Below are positions 46,749 through 57,360 of a stretch of DNA of 64,000 bases, in pieces. Numbering within the stretch: position 1 is the stretch's first letter; each line of letters begins with the position of its first letter. The stretch is from Thuidium tamariscinum (Eukaryota; Streptophyta; Bryopsida; Hypnales; Thuidiaceae). The DNA lies in assembly GCA_947034885.2 (NCBI GenBank), contig OX344749.2:1118501-1182500 (forward strand), in the 5' to 3' direction. Both the position numbers and the translations under genes were made by a program. Under the pieces are notes generated by a model that saw only the letters and a list, made by a program, of their open reading frames with translations, was not told where the DNA came from and ran no database searches.

Positions 46749-49250
46749 ATGGCACTCGCGACACAAGCGCTCTGCTGTCCACAGCAGTATTGGGGAGCTC
46801 TTGTTTCGACGTGCTCCACGTCTACCCCGGCGGGCCAGGACCGGATAGCTTCCGCCGCGAGGCTTCGTTGGGGACGGCTGAGCTTCACTTGTCAAGTGGA
46901 GAAGGCAAATGTGAGTGAGGGTGCTGGAAGGGGAGCTTCCAAGTGGAGAGCGCCTGTGAATGCGTCGGCTGATTTTCAGAGCACTTTCACTGCGAAGGAA
47001 CTGGAACGCGATGCTGCCAAAGAAGCTCTTCTGCTTGCGGTTAGATTTTCGCATTACCCCTTCCCAGCGACTTTTCGTTATCGCAGCGCAGGGATTGTGT
47101 AGATTTTCAACATGGAGGAGCCTATTCGGTCCTTAAGTAGCAATGCAGTTTAAGAGTTTTTGTGTACATGTCTTGGCTTCACTCCGTTAAAACAAGTTGT
47201 CCTTAGCAAGCCAAATTATCCTATTTTTTCAAGGCATGTCGAACTTGGGAATCTCGCAGTTCGGTTGTGAATGCAAGAAGGATTAGAATCTTCGCCATGG
47301 GTGTCTTCTGCTGGAAGATTAGAATGAAAGAACAAGAATCCCCACCTGCTTCATGGAAGTGTGCATTGCAAGTTCAAGATTATGCGTGGAGATTTTAAGA
47401 CTTGTCTCAACGTTTCTTCGTTATCGTTTTTCTAATTTGTTCGGAATTCTTTCCTATTTCGAAGTGTTGAGTATGAAGTAGGGTTAGGGTTGGGCTGACA
47501 GATCGCAGATGCGGGAGGTGTGGAAGCTTTGACATCAGGGAGGGAGGATGCTGCTGCACGCATTAACGTTAGCGAAAAACTCTTGGTGCTAGAACGTCTG
47601 AATCCTACACCACGGCCGACCACGTAATCACTACGCCCTCACATTAGCTCTTAGCCTCCTTTGAAACATGGCGTTCTGTTTTAATTACTTTTTCATACAC
47701 TACGGGATTAATGAACAGAATTTGGTAGGTCAATCTACAGTGCATGACACTGCTAGAATGATTATCCCTTGAGAACATGCTCAGGAATGACATCCTAATA
47801 CTCCTTACTTGGTCTTTTGTGCTCATGGCTTGTGGTTGTAATCAGGTAGGCAAGTTCTTACAATTCAGTGCAGTTTAGGGCACCATTTCAAGTCTCCTGG
47901 AAAATTCGTACATTTTGTGGATTCCCATTGTTCATTATCACAGAATGCTGCAAACTTTCTACCGTTTGTTGGGTCTGATTACCTCCAACCGTGCATCCTC
48001 TAAACTTTCACAATTTTTGGTGTGTTGGAATAGGTCGCCATTGCTAGAAGGATTGTGGGAGTTTAAGTGGGCAGCAGCCCGTAGTCCCGGCACGACTGCA
48101 GCGCGAACACTTATCAAGTAACTCTCACATCTTGTCAATGCAACAGAATCATTCAAGGGGCATGTTCACAACTTTGCCATGAAGTTTGAATGGAAAAGTT
48201 TTTGTTATTTATGTGCTTCACAGTGATGACGAGATGGAGTTTTTTTATATGATTCTGCAGGCGATTCCCAGCAACACTAGCATCCCTGAGCTCTCTCAAC
48301 ATCCTCATTCTGGATGGCTCAACAAAGGCCACAGCAACTTTGAAGCTGCTTGGCAGCGTAAGCTGGAAGTCCTTTCTACCACACTTTTCCTCTTACTGTT
48401 TAAGTTAATGACCAATTAAGTGAATCGTAAGTTCTGCATTAGTCTTGTGACCATATGTTGAAAGTTATAGAGATTGTATGCCCAGTTGATACAGCCTTTC
48501 AACTCATGTGCTTGATTTGGATTTCGCAGGTCGAGAGCTCCTTCGTGCTATCAACGAAGCTCACAGCTGAGGGTCCAACGCGCTTGAAAGAGGAATATGT
48601 GGAGGGCATCGTTTCTTCTCCTAACGTTTCCGAAGTCCCATCGCAGTTGAAGAGCGTTTATGACCAAATAGTAGCGGCTGCTGAGCGCCTCCCCGCTTTT
48701 GTTAAAGATGTTGTCAGCAATGGCATCAAAGTTCCTTTGAGTACACTCCTGACTCTGTTTTCTTCCTTAGTATTTCATCACTCTTAGAATGACATGAACA
48801 GCGGACTCTCTATTGTCTGAAGGAAACTGTACTTGCAGGAGCTGCATGCAATTACCTTTCCTAACAAGCCTGTTCTGTGTTGTGTGGGTGGATTTAGCTG
48901 GTTCATACGAAAGGCAGATTCTCATATCTTTCTTGGATGAAGAAATCTTGGTGCGTACTAGTCTCTCTACCCATGTGGTCTTCCCTGAGATTTTTCAGTT
49001 CTCTCGGATTGTGTCTTCTTCATTGTGCAGATTGAAGATGTGCATCGATCTTAGATCAGAATGTTTTTTTGTTTTTTATTTTTTTAATAATGCTTCTTGC
49101 TGGCGTTTTTATAATCTGAAATGGAGATGTACTGTACAACTTGCTCAGGTTGCACGAGACGAGTCAGGGGTACCTGACATACTCTACAAGCTTCGACCAG
49201 CTGTCCCCGTTGTTGAAACCGTGACTGTGGTTCCAGAGTATCTCAGCTAA
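46749..49250 (+). CDS. plastid-lipid-associated protein/fibrillin
   Basis: This is a PAP/fibrillin-domain protein of plastids, a lipocalin-like family associated with plastoglobules and thylakoids. Seven exons are phase-consistent: 46749-47039, 47502-47623, 48034-48117, 48261-48357, 48530-48740, 48898-48950 and 49149-49250, giving 319 aa. The N-terminus has transit-peptide character (Ser/Thr/Ala-rich, MALATQALCC...). The family core is visible: SEKLLVLERLNPTPRPT, SPLLEGLWEFKWAAA, RFPATLASLSSLNILILDGS, a block beginning VESSFVLSTKL, VYDQIVAAAERLPAFVKDVV, YERQILISFLDEEIL and RDESGVPDILYKL, where the C-terminal DE-IL-RD-.G pattern is the PAP signature. All introns are GT-AG. The ATG is chosen because it opens the transit-like segment; an upstream in-frame stretch from 46602 has no such character. 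The fibrillin subgroup was not assigned. Confidence 0.9.
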
Positions 49251-50149
49251 GCGACACCAAACGATTGTCATTCTTCCCTTTGTGACTTGCACCTGTAGAT
49301 GCTTACAAACCGTCTATTTGATAAGAATTGGAGAAGCTGTTATAATATTACTCAGTTGATGTATTTGGACCTTTTTCGGTAGATTACAGAGAGCCTATTC
49401 AAGGGGCAGGCATCGTCATTGCTTTCAGTTGGATGTCGTATCCGGACGTTCAACCTTTAGAATATTGTGACAAACGGCACCATCGAGTACTCCATTAATA
49501 TGTCCTACAATAATAAGGCGTCAGATTGGAGTCTTGTAGATAATCTTCAGCACTGAAAGCAATGGGTGATAAAACACGTCACCCATAGGTTATTTGATCC
49601 CAAATCGGTATTTCATCTCAGAAACTGTGTCCGCAACTGTCACAATGTGACTAGTTTCTGGTTATTGTTGAGATTATGCGTCTTCGAAACTCCTTATATT
49701 TGTTACTTGCTGTGGGCTACTTCTGCACGTGTTGTTACAAGGTTCCTTTGAGAAATCTTTATGATTTAGCCGTTTTGCAATGGCCCTTTGTTGCTATTTG
49801 GCATCAGTATGAAATTAGAATATGAGGCAGGTGAACTCTAGAACCTGTCTGCACTATATTTGCTAATTACAGTTTTCACATTGTAGTCACTTGTGCAGTT
49901 TAACCCTGGAACGCTGGGCTGGTCACTATTGGACATCATCCTTTTTGGTACATGACGTTGTATAATGCCTCTAGGTATCTTTATAACTTTATAAAGACAC
50001 CTTCTTGCTGTGACTTCTGTTGCATTCTGAATTCAAGATCGGCTGAGGTTTCCCATTCCAGTGTTGTCAGGCAGACTTTCAATTGTAATGCTGGAGCAGT
50101 TTCTAGATTTGAAGTAGTAAAAGGAAAATCCCCAGCATTGCTTAATAAT
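49251..50149. other. fibrillin 3' flank, no gene seen
   Basis: This holds the probable 3' untranslated region and intergenic DNA. ORFs are short and without domains. Confidence 0.4.
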
Positions 50150-50864
50150 GTTACAAGTACCGTGTGAATCATTTATTTAAATTGTTGTGTTTTTAATAGT
50201 ACTCATGAATTTTTTTAGACTACTTTAAAATTAAAAAACTAATTTTAAAAAAAATTAAAAAATATGATTAATGTATACACCTCTAAGATGAAGGTTTTTA
50301 CTAAGGGAAATGGATAGAAAATTTTCTAAGTAGGAGAACTTGAAAAGTGCCAAATCTCAAGAAAAATTAGTTTTAAATAATAAAAATAAGTAAATACAAA
50401 AAATAAAAACTAGCCATTTGTAACAACTTTATGGAGATGGTCAATCTCCAGAAAACCCATGAAAATAATATTTTATATATTTCAAAATGCAAGCAAAAAG
50501 AAGCTTATTTTATAGACTTCTATACCATATAAAATTAACTATTTTAAAAAAAAATTTAGTGAAAAGTTGTATTTCTATAATAGAAAGCATTCCACAAAAT
50601 TTTACAGTGTAGCTTTTCAAAAAAAGTACTCAATAGTATTAGAAACCTCCAAATTGGCAAGTATGAGATACATTTCAGACCTATTTTTGGATAGTAAATT
50701 ATTTTTGAAAATTATCAAAAATCAAGGAAGTTGTATAATAGTCATCAATACCTTTTCTATAAATCTTAAGTCATTTGGAGTTGAAATACAAAAGTTATGG
50801 CCAAAAAATAGATCAATATATGTGGTGTGACAAAAAATAGGACAAGTGTTTTTTGCAATCACTC
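50150..50864. mobile_element. MITE copy related to the 7.65-kb element
   Basis: The right end GGACAAGTGTTTTTTGCAATCACTC matches those at 8380 and 31584. Internal blocks GTATACACCTCTAAGATGAAGG, TTTCTAAGTAGGAG and AAAGTGCCAAATCTCA match the copy at 7651-8380. The left end (GTTACAAGTACCGTGTGAATC) is degenerate, so the boundary is approximate. It is non-coding. Confidence 0.65.
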
Positions 50865-52414
50865 TAAAATCATTGTGCCTTCCTAGATGTGCAATCCAAA
50901 TAAGAACTAGGTAGAAGGATTTTTTAGTGTGAGAATGATTGTTTTGACTGAATACATTTGGCCGCGGTGCAAATTGTAATTGAAGTAGGGATACTTGTAT
51001 ATCATTGGATTGAGTGCAGAATATTGCCAGCATTGATAAACTATATGGAACTTTTGATCAAATTAGAATGTGTATAAGAACTCTTCAAAATTGTTAAAGA
51101 AAGATGAGACCAAATGATATATACTCTAAGTCTTGAAGGGGTAATTAGGCTTTCTATCACTACGGTATTAATTATTAACTATGGAGGAAAACATTTTTTC
51201 TACACTTACCCAATTCATGGTAAAAGAACATCCTTAGCCAAGTACTATACTCTAAACTCTTTGACACTTGGAAATTTAGATGAGAACAATTTTAGCATAG
51301 TGTCTTAAACTCTTAATTTAGAAGCACCTTCAAGTTTATAAGTCACATTTGGTGAGTGAAGCAAACCCCTCAATTTGAGACTAAGTTTAATGATAGATCT
51401 TGTACCTACTTACAGCTTATGGTGAAATCTTGCCTTACATTTGGAATAAGATTATTTGTCATTGGCACACTTAGTTACTATTAATATATTGGGTACATAT
51501 AGATAGTAGGATTGGAGTGCTTGAATCTAAAGGTTAGATGACCTTCTTTAAAGATGCTCAAATGGGGTCAACAACATGTAAGCATCCCTTTCTTTGATAT
51601 TTTAATGCCTTGACCACATTTAAGAGATTTATGTGTTATTTGACTTGAAATTAAAAATGCAAAGATTTATGGACTTGTCTACCTTTGGTGTTGTACCTTT
51701 GGTGTTGATATTGTATGGTGTGCCAACTCCAAAATTGGTTAAGATTAGCTAAATTTCTAAAAAAAAATCTTTTTGCTACTTGCATATTGTAAAATAAGGC
51801 CTTCAAAGGCAATAAAAATCCATATTAAGTATTAGTAACACATGGGGATGGTCCTGTGAAGGTGGTGGCATAAGTCAATCTGGTTTTGGGTGAGTGCAGG
51901 TCCGAATGTAGACGGCGAAAAGTGGTGCACTTGGGTGACAGAGGCTACCTTAATCAGGAGTTGTAATGTAATATCTTAGCACTCAGATATAAGATGTGTG
52001 AGCCTCTGCTGCCCTCTTCAAACTCACAATTTGCGACACCTCATGATTTTGGTCTTAGACAACGTTCAACCAGACTTTATTCAGTTTCTTAAGATTAGGT
52101 GCCTTACAAACTTTGTATTGAATGCAGTTATTTCTTGTGGGTCACTAGTCCACTAACGTACTTGTTTTTTCTAAATCCCTTTTATAGGCCTCCTCCTTGA
52201 GTCCTTGCAGCAATTCTTCTATGCCCGCAGGTGCAAATTGGAGACAATATTTGGGATTGGTAATTTGACAGATGAATGAACTAGAAATACTTGTGCACTT
52301 CATCTGTTGCCAACCACAGCTTTCACCATGGGGCAATGTACTCTAGTTTAGCCTGGAGGAGGATCTGCTATATTTCCATCCACCTTGAGCGAAAAAACTA
52401 CCTTCGTGAAGATA
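50865..52414. other. intergenic DNA, no gene seen
   Basis: AT-rich sequence with short ORFs only. One minus-strand stretch at 52145-52336 reads like a helical peptide (GIEELLQGLKEEAYKRDLEK) but has no splice support or recognisable family. Confidence 0.4.
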
Positions 52415-52546
52415 GTTGTCAAGATAGGAAGATGGTGGTTGAATTAAGAGAATTACATACTTCGATGTTCTACTTTGCAAGCTCCCTTATCCGCCGGCAT
52501 CTACAAGATTCACGAATTCTTCAAACCATCTTTCTATCTTGACAAC
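52415..52546. repeat. hairpin with 22-nt arms
   Basis: GTTGTCAAGATAGGAAGATGGT (52415-52436) and ACCATCTTTCTATCTTGACAAC (52525-52546) are complementary with one mismatch, separated by 88 bases with some further pairing next to the arms. The geometry fits either a microRNA precursor-like fold or a tiny inverted-repeat element; the sequence cannot separate these. Confidence 0.5.
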
Positions 52547-52790
52547 GACAATTCGTCAATTTCTTACATTAATACATTCCTGTCACAGTCCTAAACACCA
52601 GTTCTGTGTAATACAGCACCCAGCTAGGACTCCCTTGTATGAGTTCCCTACGATGTTCTCAGGACTCCAAACTTGCGAGTTTATTAAATCCTGAATTGCT
52701 TTGAGGAAAGTATTACAAGGGCAATTGTAAATACATATGTAAACTTTACTTCACAAAATTTTCAGTTTTCACACAAGGCTAAACCCGGCG

Positions 52791-52870
52791 ATGGGTTCGA
52801 TCAACGGCAGTTCTAAAGGAAAGTCAGGTGGCTCTGATGTTCTCCGGCGTACGCTCAACTTCTGGGCACG
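52791..52870 (+). other. orphan first-exon-like segment
   Basis: ATG at 52791 opens a short frame: MGSINGSSKGKSGGSDVLRR then TLNFWA, with a donor-like site at CACG|GTATCA. It reads like the start of a real protein with phase 2 at the donor, but no continuation exon was found in the next 600 bases before the trihelix gene on the other strand. It could be a truncated or captured gene start, or chance. Confidence 0.25.
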
Positions 52871-52989
52871 GTATCATCTCTGAGAATTATTTAGCTCAGT
52901 GACCTGTATAATTATATAGGTCGCCTGAGATGCTCACAAATAAATTATGTACCATCAGCTGAAAATTAAACGATTTTCAACAAAGAGGT

Positions 52990-53240
52990 GAACTCAATTT
53001 GGCAATTTTTACAGTTTGGACCGCAAGGTCCGAAATTTAAACCTGTCATACATTTTTGAAATTTTTTATGTGTTGTAGATGACTCAAATCTATACTAATC
53101 CAAGATGTTTCAGACCGCGAGGTCCGAACTGTAAAAAACTCATAGATTTTGTAAATCTACATATGTCTTAGATGTCCAAAAATCTATATCTATCCTAGAT
53201 GTTAAGCTTTTAGTTTGGACCAAGTGGTCCAAAAAATGGC
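52990..53240. repeat. ~100-bp repeats with GGACC palindromes
   Basis: Three related segments each contain a short palindrome: GGACCGCAAGGTCC (about 53019), GACCGCGAGGTC (about 53115) and GGACCAAGTGGTCC (about 53217). Spacing is about 97-102 bp. The sequences between them share AAATCTA(TA) and AGATGT words. It is non-coding. Confidence 0.5.
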
Positions 53241-53508
53241 ACAGTGAATATCGCCATTTTTTCAAAATTTTCCATCTAGGCTTCGGTCAAATATTTACTG
53301 TCATGCAAATCAATGGGCTCCTGGGCCATCGCAATGTTCAGTTCTGCAAGTAAGGGACAATCGTAATTCGTAAGCAGTCTGATGTATACAGCATGTAAAT
53401 TTCAGTCTAAGCAAGAAATGCGCCTCAGTCTCCTCAACAGAAACGCAAACACTCAAGTCACTCGTATAAAAGCGTGCAAACAAGCGAAAGTACGGGTGTC
53501 TCGATGTG

Positions 53509-54975
53509 TTACAAGCTTGAGGGATTGGGAAGAATTAGTAGTGGATACAATGCGTGACGGGTGTACCAACCTTTGAATGGCGGGATGATCTCCTTCACGG
53601 GAAGTCCAGCTTGCTGTTTGGGTCGGCATGTCGACCTGCGAGACTTGCGGTGATACTGGCCAGCACGATGGCGTTTGATTTGCATTTCCTCCAGGTCCAG
53701 AGCCCGCCTCTTCTTGTCCAGGGCTTTCATCCTGGCGTCGAACTCCTGCTTATCCTCATGTTCGCATTGCAAAATGGTGGCTAGGGGCTTTAGAGCCGAC
53801 TGGAGAGCATCAAATACCACGCTCTGCAAATAAGGCCCAAGTCCCTGTTTGCTCATTGTCAGAGTACTGGAGGTGGACGTTTCCCCAGGGGCTAATGCTG
53901 CGAGATCTCCATTTGGGTTTATTGATCCATCTGCAAGACGAAGCAAGGAGTATTCACCAGCACCTCCCAAAGATGTCAGACCGGGGTCTTTGGTCGTCCA
54001 CTGTTGATCTCCAGCTGCGCGCTTTCCCTTTCCAGCACGGATGCTCTCGATCATGTTGTACCATTTGAAGGGGAAAGACTTGGGCAACTGACGCTCCGAT
54101 CTCCCATTCTCATCGAGCTCCCAGTAGCTGCACCAGTTGCTGGACTGATTCATGGATTCATGGTGTTGAATAACTTTGAAGGATTTCAGAAGTGTGCCCC
54201 ACAGATCTTCGCAAGACTTGGCGCTTCTTTCGAAAGCGTGTCTGTCCTTCAGAGCTTTAGATATGAATTCCCAGTCCTTGCCCTTAACCGCCGTCTGCGC
54301 TTCCACTTTCACTTCTAAGAAAGCGTCCTTTTCCTCACCCGTCCAATTTGGGGACCGGTGTCCTCGCTTGGACCCCTTCGCAGAGGCGTTGTATTTGCCA
54401 CCAGTGGAGTAACCTCGGGAGAGTTCACTACTGAATGCGTTGCTGAAGATTAACGACTCAAATGGGTCGCCTAGCGGCTCAGGATGACAATGACTGGCAC
54501 GACTGGCAGGATTTCGTTCGATGATTCCCCCTCCCAAAGCTGCAGGAATCGCTGAATAGGGTTTCAGGACTTCATCAAGAAAGCGTCGCACGTATTGCAA
54601 TTGCTGCTCCAACGACAGTTGCCTAGTCTCGGGACCATGTTCTCCTCCATAGTCACAATCCTTCAAATTCGGGGCTGGACGGCTGGATCCTGCATCTGCT
54701 ACTTCAATTCCCTCGGACGCAGCAACTCCAGTGGGATCAAACTCCGAGCATGGGGGAGAAGCGAGGTTAGAGACTCTTCGACCATTCGGGGTTTGACTCA
54801 GCAGAGACGTCGTCGTGAGGGATGCCAGAGCTGGAGGATCATAAGCTGGAGTGCAGAAAATTTCATCAGCCCAGGTTTGATTGTACTTGACAGTCTCGAC
54901 AAGGTACTGCCTCCAGGTATCGTCCTTCTCCAGCCACAAGTCTTCCTCACTTGAGTCGTGTCCAAGCGTACTCAT
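53509..54975 (-). CDS. trihelix-type (Myb/SANT-like) transcription factor
   Basis: This is a nuclear DNA-binding protein of the trihelix/GT-factor class. A single long exon gives 488 aa. The DNA-binding domain lies at about residues 207-285, with three regularly spaced tryptophans (W211 in PNWTGEEK, W235 in KDWEFISK, W259 in DLWGTLLK), as in Myb_DNA-bind_4 domains. It is followed by WCSYWELDENGRSERQLP and FPFKWYNMIESI. The N-terminal 200 residues are acidic and Ser/Pro-rich, probably a regulatory region. Residues about 385-440 form a helical, charged segment (VVFDALQSALKPLATILQ, then DARMKALDKKRRALDLEEMQ), probably for dimerisation. A possible splice donor (TTCAAAG|GTTGGT near residue 469) means the last ~20 residues may really be intron. 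A small ORF 2 kb upstream carries a copy of the C-terminal segment. Confidence 0.82.
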   Translation of the reverse strand: MSTLGHDSSEEDLWLEKDDTWRQYLVETVKYNQTWADEIFCTPAYDPPALASLTTTSLLSQTPNGRRVSNLASPPCSEFDPTGVAASEGIEVADAGSSRPAPNLKDCDYGGEHGPETRQLSLEQQLQYVRRFLDEVLKPYSAIPAALGGGIIERNPASRASHCHPEPLGDPFESLIFSNAFSSELSRGYSTGGKYNASAKGSKRGHRSPNWTGEEKDAFLEVKVEAQTAVKGKDWEFISKALKDRHAFERSAKSCEDLWGTLLKSFKVIQHHESMNQSSNWCSYWELDENGRSERQLPKSFPFKWYNMIESIRAGKGKRAAGDQQWTTKDPGLTSLGGAGEYSLLRLADGSINPNGDLAALAPGETSTSSTLTMSKQGLGPYLQSVVFDALQSALKPLATILQCEHEDKQEFDARMKALDKKRRALDLEEMQIKRHRAGQYHRKSRRSTCRPKQQAGLPVKEIIPPFKGWYTRHALYPLLILPNPSSL

Positions 54976-55863
54976 GAACTGCCACCAAATTCAAATGGAA
55001 ACATGCTGTGTGAGGATTCAAATTCGTGCTGAATCACCAATAAAATTAATTTCAAAACTGCATTTCACGGTGACGATAACGTAACGACAAAGTGCGAAAG
55101 GGTGTGATGAATGTTGGCGAGAGTCAGATCGAGTCGACTCGACGTCAATCGTAGCTAGCTAGCGAGTTTCGAAAATTAATCTCGCAGCCCACAGTTTGAT
55201 TGAGTGGCCTGGCACACAACTGGCAACTCGATCCTGAAGGAGCCTCTCTAAAGTAGAACTTTTGGCGACTGGCTCTAGTTAGGCAGTTTAACTTTCACAT
55301 GGACACGGCTCAATCCACATCTGAAGACTAACGGTTTGACACACTTAGGCACAGTTCAAAAAGCTTATTATCAATTTGTTTACAATTGTAATCCCATCTT
55401 GCAATATAGATTACTGCAGGCAAAATATTTCACGTACGTACGTAGAACTCAATTGAAAGCAAGGAATTTCGCTAGAGAGTAGAGACCAAAAGGATCTTGA
55501 ACAAAGCACGAAAATAAATCAATTGAAGTAAAGCACCGGTGCTTCTGACGGCAAAGGCTCCATTCCTTGTGGTGTGGCCGGATCGATTTTGAGCAGGCTT
55601 GCCCCCAGGTCGACAGCGTCTGCTGCATGCACTTAATTGCGAAGAACAGATCTTAAAGTTAGCCCGAGACAAAACGGGGTTGTTAAACGCACGCTGCATC
55701 AAGCTCACATACGAGCAAACGTTACCCGCATTGCAGCAGCAAGGAGCCAGGCTACTTCTCTGACTACCGTGCGCCTAAGCTTAGATCAAACCCCCAAACT
55801 GCCGATGAGAGGGTTCCGCAAAGGCGGTATTCAAGGTAAACGATGCGACCCAGAAAATTGACG
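54976..55863. promoter_or_regulatory. trihelix gene upstream region
   Basis: This is the 5' flank of the minus-strand trihelix gene. It contains palindromic GTACGTACGT at about 55434. No coding block was recognised. Confidence 0.35.
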
Positions 55864-55993
55864 TCTACGACGAGTTTACATAACATTCAGTAGCATGCAG
55901 TGATGGGTGTGGCATATTCCACTCTCAATCTACGACGAGTTTACATAACATTCAGTAGCATGCAGTGATGGGTGTGGCATATTCCACTCTCAA
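55864..55993. repeat. 65-bp perfect tandem duplication
   Basis: The segment starting TCTACGACGAGTTTACATAA at 55864 and ending ATTCCACTCTCAA is repeated in tandem from 55929. I see no mismatches, so this is a recent duplication (or an assembly artefact). Confidence 0.85.
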
Positions 55994-56225
55994 CCAATTA
56001 ACTTAGTTACTTATGAATACTGCTGGGTGTGAAGGCAATGCCAGCCTTGCTAGTGAATGTTATGTAGATTTCAAAAATCTATGAGAACATATCAAGATGG
56101 TAAATTTATATTTCAGATTATGTAGTTTGAAACATCTTGGACTAATACAGATTTCAGATATCTACACCTCATCTATATTCCAAAAATCTATGATTGATTA
56201 CGATTTCAAACTGCATGACCTGAAT

Positions 56226-56400
56226 TATAAAAAGTGTAAAAAGTGTAAAAAGTGTAATTGTAAAAAGTGTCTGTACAGGAAATACATTTTTCAACCAAGT
56301 CAATTGTCTGTACAAGAAATACATTTTTCAACCGAGTCAATTGTCTGTACAAGACTACATTTTTCAACCGAGTCAATTGTCTGTACAAGACTACTACAAA
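56226..56400. repeat. minisatellites: short GTAAAAAGT and 37-bp units
   Basis: A short array of GTAAAAAGT (about 56233-56270) is followed by three units of 36-37 bp starting at 56271, 56308 and 56345, plus a partial fourth at 56381. Each begins CTGTACA(A/G)GA and ends CAACC(A/G)AGTCAATTGT. The third unit is one base shorter. Open frames here translate the repeat. Confidence 0.8.
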
Positions 56401-57042
56401 GAATATTTTTTGAACGAATGGCGTCAATTTTCTGTTCATGGAAAACATTTTTAATCAAAATCTTGAGTGTGAAATGAGGTTACCACTTCCCACTTGCATC
56501 CTCATGCACCACCAAAGGTTCCATCTCCGTAACTAAGTACCATGATTGAGAAATGCAGTGCCGTCAGCCAATTTGTATACGTTACCATATACTCAGAATC
56601 CTGACAGTCACAGGCATCTCGATAAGGGAAAAATGGAATCTTGGTAATTCTAGAGCTCGTCAGAAGCAACCCCAGCACCTGCTCAACAGTGATCTCAAAA
56701 CAGGTTCAAGATTTTTAGCCAAATGTTCATTTTTGGAAGATTTTTTAAAATTTACATTGAGGGCATGAAGAAATTAAGTCTGTAGCAACTCAGCGAAATT
56801 TAGCCAGTTTTGGGATCACGGCTCAACTCCTCGCCTTGCGGATTGCAGTGCAGCTAGCTTGGTTCCCTGCGTCCTCCGTCACTGCCGAGGCAAGGAGGCC
56901 ATCGACAGCAATGGATTGAAGTCGTTGTACTTGTAATCAATCGTTCACAAAGTCTCTTTTACCTTAGCTCGAGACTCGCAGTCTGTCTGTGTGTTTACAT
57001 GTGTTCGCTGTTGTCGACTTGTCGACAGTGGAAGCTCTTTCG
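56401..57042. other. upstream region of small trihelix-like ORF
   Basis: No gene is supported. GC content rises from about 56.8 kb. CTTGTCGACAG just before the next ORF could be a splice acceptor, in which case an upstream exon was missed. Confidence 0.35.
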
Positions 57043-57360
57043 ATGGAAGCGGATCCCTCCACTGGCTCAATCGATGAGGACGAGCGAACGACGAGGGGAG
57101 CCCCGCTGTTGAAGAGTCACATTCAAGATGCCCTGCAGCGTGGGCTTCAGCCCTTGGCGATGGCTTTGCAGAAGAAAGTGGAGGACCAGCGGAAGAGGCG
57201 GCAACAGATTCTCGCCCAGGAAATGAAGAAACTGGCCCAGAGGCGCAGGATGATACAGAGGAAGCGGGGGCTTGCAGGGCCCTTCAAATCGTCCCTGAGA
57301 GGTGCATTTTCCACAAGATCGTCACGGCGCTCCGTTCGACTGGAACTTCCTCCACCGTAA
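57043..57360 (+). CDS. small protein like trihelix C-terminal domain
   Basis: This is a 105-aa open frame from ATG 57043. Its middle, HIQDALQRGLQPLAMALQKK, aligns with VVFDALQSALKPLATILQCE of the neighbouring trihelix factor, and both continue into a long, strongly charged helix (here EMKKLAQRRRMIQRKRG). It has no DNA-binding domain. The N-terminus is acidic (GSIDEDERTT); the tail is Arg/Ser-rich (STRSSRRSVRLE). It could be a detached paralogue of the dimerisation segment, acting as a small interfering partner, or the last exon of a longer or truncated trihelix gene. The open frame extends 5' without an ATG to about 56989. Expression is unproven. Confidence 0.5.
   Translation: MEADPSTGSIDEDERTTRGAPLLKSHIQDALQRGLQPLAMALQKKVEDQRKRRQQILAQEMKKLAQRRRMIQRKRGLAGPFKSSLRGAFSTRSSRRSVRLELPPP

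Noticed and set aside
46551-47054. 167-aa minus-strand ORF
   Set aside because: It is antisense to fibrillin exon 1; the plus strand has a phase-consistent seven-exon gene.
49952-50167. 71-aa ORF after the fibrillin gene
   Set aside because: No domain, no splice signals, and it lies in the 3' flank.
56271-56400. CRISPR-like regular repeats
   Set aside because: The 36-37-bp units are contiguous without spacers; this is a minisatellite in a plant genome.
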